Shown here piece after piece: positions 23,181 through 34,469 of a DNA stretch of 64,000 nt (position 1 is its first letter; each line of letters starts with the position of its first letter). A program made the translations under genes and the position numbers. The stretch is from positions 1 through 64,000 of the forward strand of contig JAQGBZ010000061.1 of the NCBI GenBank assembly GCA_034687125.1. Direction: 5' to 3'. This DNA is from Neelides folsomi (Eukaryota; Arthropoda; Collembola; Neelipleona; Neelidae). The notes beneath the pieces were generated by a model. The model did no database searches. It was not told the DNA's origin and saw only the letters and a program-made list of their open reading frames with translations.

Positions 23181-23924
23181 TTATCTTAAAATACTTTCTT
23201 CTTCCCAAGGCTCAAAAGGTTCCAGTCTTTCTTCAAAAGGAAGAATGCCATTGAGAAGATTCACTGTATTAATTGAGTCGTTGAGTAAAGTTTGACATTT
23301 GAGTAGACCTAAAGACAACTCTGAAACTTTTGCGAAATTGTCCAAATTCTTAGCAAACTTTTTCTCCCTAGCCACGAGTGTCTTTGATATCGACTGAATT
23401 GCTTGATTGACATCTGTGACTCTCTTGGAAAGACGTGCTTGCTCTGCGATGATTGTCGTCGTCTCCGTTTTGGTCCTTTGGTGAAAAGCTTGAGCAATTC
23501 CCATCAATGGCTCAGCAGGAAGTTTCGATTCAAGTTGTGGTTCCTTCGACCAAAACCCACCTCTGTCATTTATAATTGGAGCAAATTTGGGAATTTGTTG
23601 GAGTTTAAGAATGATTGGGTTATCTTCTAATTTCTGAAATTCCGCTTTCTCATTAACTGTAACAAGAGTCCCTTTCTTAAACTTCGTCCTCGTCGAAAAG
23701 GAAAGATCTGTCAAATTGTGAAAAAGATGTTTCATAAAAGAATTCCCTTTTTACAATTGAAATTAATTAATGTGATTTTAAGTCGTATTGTTGTTTTTGT
23801 TTAAAAGTATTTGCCATTTTCATACACGTATTATAATGAGAAATATTTTTCAGAGAGTTAAATTACCATCTGTTTGGTCTCCTTCTTGATTTCTTTCGGA
23901 ATCTTTACTCTCGGTCGTTCCCAT
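23181..23924 (-). CDS. BORCS5: BORC complex subunit 5 (BORCS5/myrlysin)
   Basis: Two exons join in phase on the minus strand: 23867-23924 and 23181-23746 (207 residues). BORCS5 anchors the BORC complex to lysosomes, where BORC recruits ARL8 and kinesin for movement to the cell periphery. The short first exon begins MGTTES, an N-myristoylation signal (Met-Gly with Ser at position 6), as expected for this family. The body contains the conserved PIILKLQQIPKFAPII segment and a long coiled coil. It ends with NGILPFEERLEPFEP, matching the vertebrate C-terminus in pattern (LxxLNxxLPxxERLEPF). A start at the ATG in exon 2 would lose the lipidation site, so the upstream ATG is preferred. A second ATG five bases upstream of the chosen one is in a different frame. 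Length is close to the 196 residues of the human protein. Confidence 0.93.
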
Positions 23925-24421
23925 TCCATAAATTAGCTTTCATCCTATACATATTAAAGAATTTTTAGTAATTTCAAACCAAATACCTTCATTGTTTATC
24001 TTATAAAAAGTTATATGTAACTCAAGAGTCAAAACTATTAATAATTTTTATTGCGTATTTTATAACTTAATAATCAATCATATTAATTAAAGTTTTATAG
24101 TTAAATTACTTACCAGACACAATCAATAGTACCAATTTGTTTTTTAATGACTCTTTGACTGTCAGTGTCAGATTTGTCAATAAAGAGAAGATAGAATTTT
24201 GTTTTTTCCAAAAATGGGATTGTCGAGATTGTCTATTCCTTTTCGCGGTCTGAGAATGTTATTAACACGCTAGGAGCTGACTTAAGCTGCGGGCTATCCC
24301 AATTTGATTAAGAAAGTGATTCAGTGAAAATTTAAAATAGTTTTAAACGTCGATTAATGAAGATACACAACTAATTTTTCCTTATATTAACCAAGTATAA
24401 TTTAAATCGTTACGTAAAGAA
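23925..24421. promoter_or_regulatory. Divergent promoter interval BORCS5/RNF7
   Basis: About 500 bases separate the start codons of two genes transcribed away from each other. The middle (about 24200-24310) is less AT-rich than either side and includes TTTTCGCGGTC, consistent with a shared TATA-less promoter. No specific factor site can be assigned with confidence. Confidence 0.45.
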
Positions 24422-25027
24422 ATGGCCGAAGAAATGGATATAACGTCTGGAGCCTCGGACTTTGAGAATAATAATAAAAATGAGAAGGAAAAGGTAAGCA
24501 TTGGGGTTGATTGATAAAATTACAATAACTCAAGAGTCTCATCGAAACTCCCCTCATTATTCAGTGATTTACTAATTAAGGAAATGATAAAATATGTAAT
24601 TTAGATGTTCACACTTAAAAAATGGAACGCTGTGGCTATGTGGAGCTGGGACGTTGAATGTGAAACCTGTGCAATTTGCAGAGTGCAAGTAATGGGTGAG
24701 TGAAAATCTGAGAATTATTTGCGTAATATCCAAATTATTAATAAACCAATGTAAAGTATTTTATTTTTCTTATTATTAGACATAATTATAATGAAAAATG
24801 GTTAGACTATAATTTAGATTTTAATCGATGACAATGCCAATTTTTCAGATGCCTGCTTAAGATGTCAGGGGGATGCGAATAGTCATTCGACTAAGCCAGA
24901 TTGTGTGGTCGTTTGGGGAGAGTGCAATCACTCCTTTCATCATTGTTGTATGTCACAATGGGTCCAACAGAATCGGCGATGTCCACTTTGTCAAAAGGAA
25001 TGGTCTGTTCAAAGAATGGGAAAATGA
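24422..25027 (+). CDS. RNF7: RING-box protein 2 (RNF7/SAG/ROC2)
   Basis: Exons 24422-24493, 24605-24695 and 24849-25027 give 113 residues, the same length as the human protein. RNF7 is the RING subunit of CUL5-type cullin ubiquitin ligases and also works in neddylation and redox protection. The first exon holds the variable acidic N-terminus. From MFTLKKWNAVAMWSWDVE onwards the sequence is nearly invariant across animals. It includes CAICRVQVMDACLRC, CVVVWGECNHSFHHCCMSQW and RCPLCQKEWSVQRMGK, giving the full set of Cys/His ligands of the three-zinc RING-H2 domain. Conservation this high makes the call very secure. The gene is divergent from BORCS5. Confidence 0.97.
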
Positions 25028-25253
25028 GTTCGAAACATTTGTTTAAATATTTTTCACTTCATATCCGATTTTTTAAAAATATCTTAAACTTATTATATAC
25101 TCAACCAAATATAAAATATTAACATATTATAAACTAACGTATAATTATTCATAAATTATGTAGGTGTAAATATATTAAGAATTATAACATAACTATTTAA
25201 TAATTATAATACTTTATTTACATTATGAAATACTGTGAAAGTAAATAGTAAAT

Positions 25254-28200
25254 TCAATATTTATTATCAAGAATAAAATTACCGTCTTTAAGATCAACAT
25301 TGTTCTCTTTTACTTCTTCTATCCAAACTTTAGTGCTTTCTTGAGAATTGTCTTTAATGCCCAAAACACTTTTCACAATCTACATTAATAAATTACACCT
25401 TTCATATTTAATAGACAATTATTTATAACATGATACATAAACATATATGGTTAACAAAGGTTTTAACTCTTTATAATTCAGAATTTAAGACATTCGATTA
25501 ACCTTGAGGTCCATTATTTTATCGAAGCTGCTTTTCCTATTGGGTTTCAGACTCGGATATTTAGCCATTTTACTTGTATCAATTTGCTCGTTTCCATCCT
25601 CAAACTCACTTTCATATTCAACTGTTGGATTGGGAGCAGAAGGCTCAGGATTGTAGATGATCGAAAGAGTTCCAGAAGTTGTGTTCTGATTTAAATCTGC
25701 AATGCCTAAAATGCTTCTTTCTTGGAGAACTGTGTGAATTAATTAGTAAATTAAAGTCTAGTTTAAATCGTAAAAAATGAGCTGATAAACATTAGTTGTG
25801 TGAACATAAAATTTTAATACGATTCTTAAATAGAATATTTTATATAACCTACCATTATTGAGTTCAAAATTGCTCTCTTTTTCATCTGTAACTGTATACA
25901 CTTTATGAATTACTTGAGGTTCATCGTTTATGCCAAAAAGGCTTTTCGTAATCTATTTAGATGAAAAAGTTTAAAATTGATACAATTTAACAAATATCAA
26001 TTTAAAATTGGTAATTTTTGAATTAACCTCGAGGTCCATTATTTGATCAAAACTGCTTTGAGGGCGGAGACTTGGATATTTCGCAATTTTACTCGTGTCG
26101 ATAGTTCTAGTTGAATTTTCATCCTCATTGTCACTTTCAAGTTCAACCACAGTCGGAGCCGAGTCAAGGACAGACGGCTCATCATTGTAAAGAATCGAAC
26201 CAACTCCCGAAGCTGTATTCTGAATTGTGTCTGTTATAGCTAAAAGGCTCCGTTGTTGGAGAACTACATGGAAAATGAAGTCAATTAGATTTTATAACAC
26301 CAAATCATTATTTTTAAAAATCAAGGCATACAAGTTCGACTGTATTGTCTTCCAGCTTCATATGCTGTATTCACAGCTCCTTGTATGCAGGCCAAATCTC
26401 GACTTACTTCAGTTTCAAAAACTTCCCATTCATATGAATGCGGATCGACTTCAGTCATTGTTGTTGCCATCATTCGTGTGTTTCTTACAACTTTCGCCTT
26501 TGCCTCTGCACTTCCGTAGTATATCTATATTTGTGTATATTAAAGTTATACTTAATATTTATTATTTAGAATCTTAATTGGGGATTTATGATTGCGAATA
26601 TATTATCTATAATAGTAGTATTTGCAAACCCATTCAATGAGATCTCCCACAACATCAAAAGTTCCCAAAGAAAGATCTTGAACGACTTCAGTTTCATGGA
26701 TGATTTCATCGTAGATTCTATGTCTAACTTGCTTTGAAATTCCAAACATTCTCATGAGCGTAATGGCCAAATGATCTTCTTTCTCTTCCATTTCCTCATC
26801 GGGCATATCTTCATCGTCTTTTATAATCATATGGATGCATTTAAACTCAAGGTAAATTATCATTTGAAAATGAGTAAAAAGTTAAGAGTATAACTAACAT
26901 GGGTTAATGATAAAAGATGAAAAGACCATATCTGCCACTGATATGATTTGTTGTAAAGATGCGTGTGTGGTATTTACAGCCGCAATAATATTATCCGTAG
27001 TTTCGTTAAGCAAATCCTTATTGCTTTCATCCACAGTGGTCGGAAGGGACTGCAAAAATGAAATAATATTAAATGTTCTTTTATCTAGTTAAAATGTATT
27101 TAAAAATTACTCACTCTGACGGCGATTTCCCGACTAGACTCAGAGGGATTTCGTTCTTTTGATCTTATTAAATGCCTTTGCCTTTCCTTCTGAAAGCATA
27201 GTTATTAGTTATTATACGGATAGTCAGAGTACATCACATTTAAGCTTACTTTAAAAAATTATATAAATAATACAATTTATGTTAAATATCTGCATAATTA
27301 GCAAAACCAATTGACTGTTAACGCTAATTGATGATTACATAATTAAAATAACACCTTCCAATCCTTCTCAGTTTGAGTGCAAGACTCAGCTTTGACCCGT
27401 TTTGTGACGTTGACGCTTAAATTTGGACTTGAAAGATTTGGTCTATCCTTTAGAGTTTGAGCCTGAAATATTAGAATTTTAGAATACTGATTGAGTGAGT
27501 GATTTGATTAGACTAGAAAGGTAATTGGACTTCAAACTCCCGTGGACAAAATTTCTTTTGTAACATTGTTATGAAGTTATGTTTATGATATTAATTGAAG
27601 ATATTTAAAAAATATTTTAAATCAACAACAATCGGCGAGTTTACGTTCGTTGATGCCTCATTTGGTTCAGGTGAATCAGGAGGAAAGAGTTCATTCTTCA
27701 CAAATGTATCTATTGGATAATTCGAAGTGATTGGAGTAAACTCCTGAGAAATGGAAGAGACAGTATTGAGAATTCTGCTGTGATCTTTGCTGCTCTCTGG
27801 AACATTTCCTTTTCTTAATGTTTTTGAAGTTGATTGCAATTGACGATTCCGGTTAACAGTATCAATATAATTTTGGGTCGGATTGTTTCCTTTCTCTGGA
27901 TCGCTGGAAGTTACGGGAGTTGCAGGAGTTATGAGAGCCTTTGGGATGATTTTCTTAACATTACTCTTTTGTCTGCTTTGTCCTTTTGTCTTCTGTCCAC
28001 TATTTTTTATAGTTGGATTGTTGGCAACATCAGGAGTTGGGCTATTTAGTGAAGGAGTCGGGATTTGTTCAACTTGGGGATAAGAGGTATTGTTGTAAGA
28101 AGAATAAGAACCCTTATTATTAATTTGAGTTAAATAATTCGAATTATTGTAATTAAGGATATTGTTGCTTGATCCAACTTGCATTCGACTTCTTTTGACT

Positions 28201-29012
28201 TTTGTTGGAGTAATTGTATTGTTTTGCAAATAATTTCTCGTCACCATTTCAGCATGGTCATCCTATAAGGAAATTTTGTATTATGTACCATATTTAGCAA
28301 TGCATGGACAGCGGCTTTATATTGAATCTAATATCTATCCTTGTGAAATTTAATTCATAATTAAATTCATAATTTAGTAATATAATAAGGTATGTTTAGA
28401 TTACGTCTGGAAATGAAATCAGAGGAGATTTGCAAACTCTGCTCACGGACAAATCCTTAGTTCCAGACTTATTTTGTGCTTGATTGCTCAACTTATCCAA
28501 GAAAGCGTTGACTCCAGCTTCTTTGGGTGTTTTCTCTAAAGAAAGTCGCTCTTTCCATGTGTGACCCTTGTTCTCGTTAAGGTCAGTTTTAGATGTCAAG
28601 GATGAATCCAGTGGGGAGAGGAGACATGGGGAAGATGGAGAGGAAGCAGCCGAAATTGCTTTGGATATTGGCCTACCGGGTTTCGCTTTTGCTTTAGGTT
28701 TCTCCTTTTTTGGTTTCGTTTCTACTTCGATTTCTGGCAAGTTCAGATTCGCTTCATTTGAGAACTGTAATTATGTAAGATAAACAATTCAATACTGACA
28801 CTCTTTTATGTTCTTAATTGTAAGAAGTTTATAAATCATTAAATTGCCTTAAATGAGCCGCCGTATATGCTGTGTATCATATCCCAGGCATTAAGAAAAA
28901 TGGACTCCTTGTGACCGTCGTCGGAATTCTTTGGGGATGAAGGGCTTTGATTTGGGGTTGAATTTGATGTTGAGGGTTCGGTAGAGATGGTTTGGCAATT
29001 TACCTCTTCCAT
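25254..29012 (-). CDS. Unrecognised 848-residue protein with internal exon-pair duplication
   Basis: Twelve minus-strand exons join in phase: 28848-29012, 28405-28764, 27645-28262, 27355-27462, 27115-27189, 26899-27049, 26630-26817, 26332-26524, 26028-26263, 25853-25952, 25503-25729 and 25254-25379. The N-terminal half is low-complexity (Ser, Pro, Asn, Thr) with a basic KPKKEKPKAKAKPGRP stretch that resembles a nuclear localisation signal with an AT-hook-like core. The middle (about 443-620) looks folded: DEEMEEKEDHLAITLMRMFG, then YEWEVFETEVSRDLACIQGA. The C-terminus consists of two related modules (about 620-731 and 732-848), each encoded by two exons and sharing DTSKxAKYPSL and FDxIMDL. 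The first intron uses a GC donor. I do not recognise the family. A nuclear role is only an inference from the basic stretch. The start ATG at 29012 follows an in-frame stop; an upstream exon cannot be excluded. Confidence 0.75.
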
Positions 29013-29552
29013 CTCATAAACCCCTTTCACTTGAAAATTTTGCTATAATACTGATATTAATTTTAACAAGTTAATTTTTCCAACTTGTCTCAAAATTATA
29101 ACCTTGTATTTTTCTATAGAAACTCTGCTTCGAATGCATTGGATTGTTTTACGACATAGATGCTACACATTCGGCCGATCATTATCTCTTGTGGACAATG
29201 ACTCTAAATGAACATTAACATTAATCTCCAAAAACTCCGCATCAAAAATTGGGGATAATTATAATGCAACTATGAAGTTTACCATTTTCCAACAGAACTT
29301 TAATGTATGGTATAGTGATTGCCAAATAGAAAAAATAGAAAAAATTCATAAATAAAAATAAGTTAAATTAATGAATTATGCTAAATAATTAAGTCAATTT
29401 ACCTTTCACTTTCTTTATTAACTATCAAATATTATTTAGGTGAATAAGTAGATAGATAGAAATATTATATTAAAGAAAACGAAATTTTATCAAAACGCAG
29501 AGTAGGCAGGGGGTGCAGTGGTTTAAAGTATCGGAATATACGCGATTGTATT
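29013..29552. other. Interval between CHMP5 and the unrecognised gene
   Basis: Both neighbours are on the minus strand, so this holds the 3' UTR of CHMP5 and the promoter/5' UTR of the unrecognised gene. A TAATACGCGATT-type GC-bearing patch lies near 29535. Short open frames here have no coding character. Confidence 0.45.
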
Positions 29553-30589
29553 CTAAATGGCTGGTACTTTTGGCAAACCAAATTCATCGACGAGGACTCC
29601 TTCCTATAAAAGTCACATTGTATTAGCAAAGAGTTATTCGAAGAAATAAAAATGAATAGTATTTGATCTGTGTTTATATTGGGTTCTATCTCACAGCGTT
29701 CTTTGTATCTCGACTGGGTTCTTTATCGGGTGCATTTGGAGCGCTGACTGCATCATCAAGGTAGGAAGCGTCATCATCGAGAGCAATTTCATCACCCAAA
29801 GCGTCCAATTCCGCTTCCAACTCGTCTTCGTCGACATCTGGAACGTTATAGCTTCTCCCCATAGCATCCTGAACTTCTTCCGAGATCTCAAGAATGTCTG
29901 CGAGCTCATCTTGTAAATCCTGAATTGCATAAAATTTTATTTGATTGACCTTCCTCAATAAGAATATTAATGTTTCAAAGAATGAGCTCATAAATTATTG
30001 AATCGTATGTAAAAACCTCAATGTTGTCGATGTTTATTTTCTTGTATTCCTTTTTCATCTGAGTAACTCCGGTTTTCATTGCACCAATGACAATTTGGGT
30101 GTCCTTAGCTGTTTGAATGGCCATTGTGGCTTGTTCCATGTTAAATGACTGCTGTCTCATATTATCAGCTTGAGAGTCATACCTATCATTATTAAAGATA
30201 AATGTTAAATTCGATCAAATTGAAAACTCATATTATGAATTTATGAATGTCTTGAAATTAATTTTCTTTACATTTTCTTTCGTTGAAGGACTCGAAGAGC
30301 TTTTTGTTTCAAAGCATTTTTTGCTGGACCATCCCGCATCTTTTTCATTTGTTCTCGGATCTTTCGAAGTTCTGCATCACATTGTTGGGCCTTCTTATCA
30401 ACATCATCGGCCCTTTTATCAACCTATACAATGAAAAGAACAACGTATCCAATTATAAGCCGAATATAATTTATTATAAAAAGTTATGACGTAATATTTA
30501 TTGCATCCGAAAGGTCTTACATTTGAAATACAGTCGGAAAGATTCGGAGGTGGTTCTTTCGCCTTCCCTCGCCCAAAAATTCTGTTCAT
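29553..30589 (-). CDS. CHMP5: Charged multivesicular body protein 5 (CHMP5), ESCRT-III family
   Basis: Exons 30521-30589, 30272-30423, 30017-30182, 29695-29919 and 29553-29603 join in phase, giving 220 residues (219 in human). CHMP5 is a late-acting ESCRT-III-like protein that binds LIP5/VTA1 and regulates VPS4 during multivesicular body formation. The basic N-terminal half begins [20 protein letters not shown] and contains [20 protein letters not shown] and [14 protein letters not shown], all family signatures. The acidic C-terminal half has [20 protein letters not shown]. The last exon encodes the conserved end [15 protein letters not shown]. Coiled-coil helices run through about 20-150. 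The gene is divergent from VIPAS39 with about 620 bases between start codons. Confidence 0.96.
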
Positions 30590-31211
30590 TGTTGCTGCTG
30601 CTTGATCTAAATTTTATTCTAATGTCTTTGAACTATTAAATGATTTAATTTATTTACGTAATTGTTTGTCAAAGTATATTCTATTCTAATAAAAATTGAG
30701 TAAACTAGAAATATCTCGTGCTAAACAATTTAATAATAGACTTTCTTATGTATATTTACAAAGTAAATAAACTTCTTACTCTAATGATTATATGTAAATT
30801 ATGCTGATTAATGAAGGATTAATCTCACCTGTGAGTCACCCAAGTTGCAATTTCGACGTCAAAGGGTCTTCTGACTTCTCTTTATTGTTAGCTCATACAA
30901 AACTCGTACTCATCTGAAATCTGCTATAGTCATAATATTACTCACGTGCACGAGATAAGTGAATGGCGGAATTCCTATACTACTTTTATGTTTTATATTT
31001 TCCTGCAAAATAATAGTTAAAATCACCTATTTTGTATTGTAATTATTTTTGCAATTTTGTGGAATCTAATTTGATTGATTTAATTACCTTCATTATTCAC
31101 TTCAAATTCAATACATTCGCACTAAAATAATTGTTATATTTTGAAAACTATAAAGTTGTGGCATTTGATACAAAAGTATGTTCGAATAAAAGACTCAATA
31201 AAATATTTAAT
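30590..31211. promoter_or_regulatory. Divergent promoter interval CHMP5/VIPAS39
   Basis: This AT-rich interval separates two divergent start codons. A palindromic-like CACGTGCACGAG block lies near 30944-30955 and contains an E-box (CACGTG). Because both genes act in the endolysosomal system, an E-box/CLEAR-like site is worth noting, but the match is to the six-base core only. Confidence 0.35.
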
Positions 31212-33673
31212 ATGGCTTCAAATCGAACAGAAGATGAAAATCATTTTTGGAATAACTCACCTGTTGGATTTAGTTTTGACGACGATTCTGATCCTTTTGA
31301 CGAGGTGAAAATAATAGTTTTTGTCAATTAACATATTGGAATTAGTGAAATTGCATGTTTTACAACTAGCTCTTTACTTGTACTTATAATATTTTACATA
31401 TTTCAGGGGAATAACTTATTCGGAGATACCAACAAATCAAAGTCGATTGAAGAGCTCAAAGCTGAACTTACTTCATTATGCTCAACAACTTCAGATTCGA
31501 GTGATGATCGATTTGAAGGTGCACAGAGAACAAGAGATCTGCCTTCATATCTTATCAATAATTCTACCATAGAGCAAGGTAAATTGACTATAAATAAGGA
31601 GCATTTTATATTAAATTTTTCACTTTCATTTCAATAATATTTTTAATAGCAAACTCATAATCGTTTTATAGAATTAGATCGTGAAACATTTGGACTTCAA
31701 GGGCTTCCCATTAATCTACAAAACTTGAAAATTCCAATTTTAGAAGAAGTATGTGTTAGAATGTTGGAAATGATCTAATACTGTCGAAGGGGAAATGTTT
31801 CAATTTTTAATATTTATGGTTTATGACATTTAGGATTCTGCACCACCGATAGAAAAAACGCTGAGGTCTCTTTTAATTTGTGAAAATGTATCATTAGAAG
31901 CGTACAAAACCTTGGACCAAAAGATAACTTTGCTAACAAAAGGTTTAGAAATGAATGATGGAAATGCAATTATAACGGTGGGTAAAAATTTGTATTAATA
32001 TTTTATATTTAACCCCCTTCCGGATACTCATAAAGATAAAAATCTGACATGAGACAATAATTTTATTAAATTTTTGTTTTCTAGATAATTATATTTTTAT
32101 CTCGTTCGTTAAAACCAAGCTTGTTTCGCCAACTTTTACTTGAAAACAAGCAAGCTGCTGATATATATTTGAGACATCTCACCATTAAAAATGAAATTAA
32201 TCACGTTTACGAATTGAACAAGTAAGAGTCTTATTACATAAAAATTCATGCCCGATATTTTTTTATAAATATTAATAAAACCAATTACTTTTACAAGCAT
32301 AAACGTGCACACAAATTTTAATGGTTTATAATTTAAATAACTAACCTTTTTTATAGTATGCTGGGAAGAACTAGAGATGCTCTGATGATTAAATACAAAT
32401 CTCTATTGAAATCTCAAGCAAATCTCGAAAAGTTTCAAAAAGAGCTCGAACACTTTTATAAGTCCGATTGCAGTATTTCAGATGAGAAAATGGCTCTTGT
32501 CATTTCCGAACAGATTAATTTAAATGGTAATGATTAACAAGTTGTTATCATTTTTGTATTCCTATATTTGAGGCATATCCAAAATTATATATATATATAT
32601 TTTTAATAAAAGAGTAACATATTTTAATATATTTTAATTTTCAGCTACTCACAAATTATTAAAAGAGAAACATCCATTGATTGTATTAGAGAATTATCAA
32701 TCTGTATTGAAGACTTTATCTTATTTATCAAGTAATTTTTACGAGAATTCTTCGCCACTACTTTCGATTAATTCTTTCAAGTTGACGTACAAATTGAATG
32801 TCAAACAACATGCTTGGGTTGTATTAAATTCCCTCGTTAAGGCTCAATCTTGGCCCCAAGTTCAAGACTTACTCATCTCAAAGGTAAATGATTCGTTATT
32901 TTATAAAACAACTCTTTATGCATGCATAGTTTGTAGTATTTTATTTTATTTGATAATATAATAGATATTTTAATTAATTCTGTTTTTAATTTACTTTTAA
33001 AAGGGCTGGTTGGGAGCAACAAGGGACAAATGTCTTTTGCCATTAGAAGAAGTGTGTTATACTCTCAAAGATGCACCTGTTGACCTAATAACTCAATTTT
33101 TACGCCTCATAGAAGACACAAACAAAAGATTAGCTATTGCCAAAAAATTAAAATGCCATTTGGTCGTCATTGATGTAATTTAAGTTTTTGAACCCTTCAT
33201 AATTTAAATATCTACTTATTAACTTACTATACTCTATTTCATTTGAGAAGATTATTGAGAATTGAATCATGTTACTTGACCGGGCAATCGAATGTCATGT
33301 CACCCGCAAATAATTTCTACAGGAAATAATATCGGTTTATTTGAATTTCTAATGACTTGTAAAGTAACATGATTCAATTCTCAATAAACTTCTCAAATGG
33401 AATAGAATATAATTACTTATTAATTAAATATTTAGTCAAAAAATTAAATTGCTATATTATTTGAAGGTATTTGCAAGTCAAAAAGATCGAGCAGCAATAC
33501 TTTCTTATAGAACGAATTTAGAAGAGAATTCAAAAGAATCCATTTACTGTGATAGCTTCCTCAGGAATACCGTAAGTAACATTATGTTCAAGATTAAGAA
33601 TAATGGGTATTTTTGTAAGCCGATTATTAATGATAATTTTTTTTCTTTGCAGTCTTTTAAATGGAAAAACTAA
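31212..33673 (+). CDS. VIPAS39: VIPAS39 / SPE-39 homologue (VPS33B-interacting protein)
   Basis: Ten exons join in phase (442 residues): 31212-31304, 31407-31578, 31672-31748, 31834-31977, 32085-32221, 32357-32526, 32645-32883, 33004-33174, 33467-33571 and 33653-33673. The protein pairs with VPS33B to form the CHEVI tether for late endosome and lysosome-related organelle traffic. The N-terminus is acidic and disordered (GFSFDDDSDPFDE), as in the human protein. The VPS16 C-terminal-like helical domain follows, with GNAIITIIIFLSRSLKPSLF, LGRTRDALMIKYKSLL, then GWLGATRDK and KLKCHLVVIDVFASQKDRA. It ends SFKWKN, where the human protein ends IRWKN. A short-TIR MITE sits in intron 8. Two acceptors (TTTTAAAAG at 33003, TTTGAAG at 33466) are weak, but phase and homology support them. 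Confidence 0.93.
33230..33409. mobile_element. 180-base MITE with 47-base terminal inverted repeats
   Basis: The arm at 33230-33276 and the inverted arm at 33363-33409 share GAGAATTGAATCATGTTACT perfectly and match over 47 bases with only a few differences. The interior of about 86 bases is non-coding and GC-richer (CCGGGCAATCG, TCACCCGC). The element lies within VIPAS39 intron 8 on neither gene's exon. The ends are not of the TACAGGGTG type, so this is a different family from the other MITEs here. Confidence 0.85.
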
Positions 33674-34469
33674 AAAACAATTAATCTGGATATGTACATA
33701 ATTACATAATCCTTATTAGGTGTGCAATTTATATGAAGTTTTAAATCGGTTTAAAATAATTAAATACATAATTATGTGACATTTCAAAGAAGAACAGGTT
33801 ATCTCGAAATTTTTAATTCGTTAGTAACGGATTTTGGAAATAGAAATTCATAAAATTTTAATCGACGTTTCAAAAGTTCTATTTTGTCTCATTTCTCACT
33901 CAAATTCATTATATTTATTGAAAATTTGCTTATCAATTATAATCTACCATAAAGAACAACTTATATTTGATGTACTATCATTATATTCGTAATGTCCATT
34001 AAAATTATTTGTTTGATAAAAATAAAAATCGTTAGAAACGAATCTAATTCCGAGACAACCTATTCTTCATTGGAATGTCACATATCTGTTAAATATTGAT
34101 TAAAAAATCATCGAATTCGCAATTAATTCTGTCTTATTAATGGATTATTTGTGCTGGTCAATTTTTATTTTATAATAGCCAATAATGAATATGAAATAAA
34201 ATAAAATATAACTATATTATAGTTAAATGATAATCAATTATAAAATATACTATAATATTTTAATGTTTGTATTTTTAAATACGTTTATAATTCATCTCAA
34301 TTAAACAAGTTTTTTATCAATAAAATAACATTTTTATCAATATATGTTATTTCAATAAAAGATAATGTTAAAAGTAAAAATAAACATTTATGAAATTTAA
34401 ACAAATGGTAATTGAGTTTTCAATTATTTAATTAAACTATAAATTACAATTAGTTTTAAATTACTTAAA
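33674..34469. other. Convergent 3' interval VIPAS39/MUS81
   Basis: Both genes end here. The interval is very AT-rich with several AATAAA/TTTATT signals in both orientations (for example near 34021 and 34197). No gene or mobile element is seen. Confidence 0.5.
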
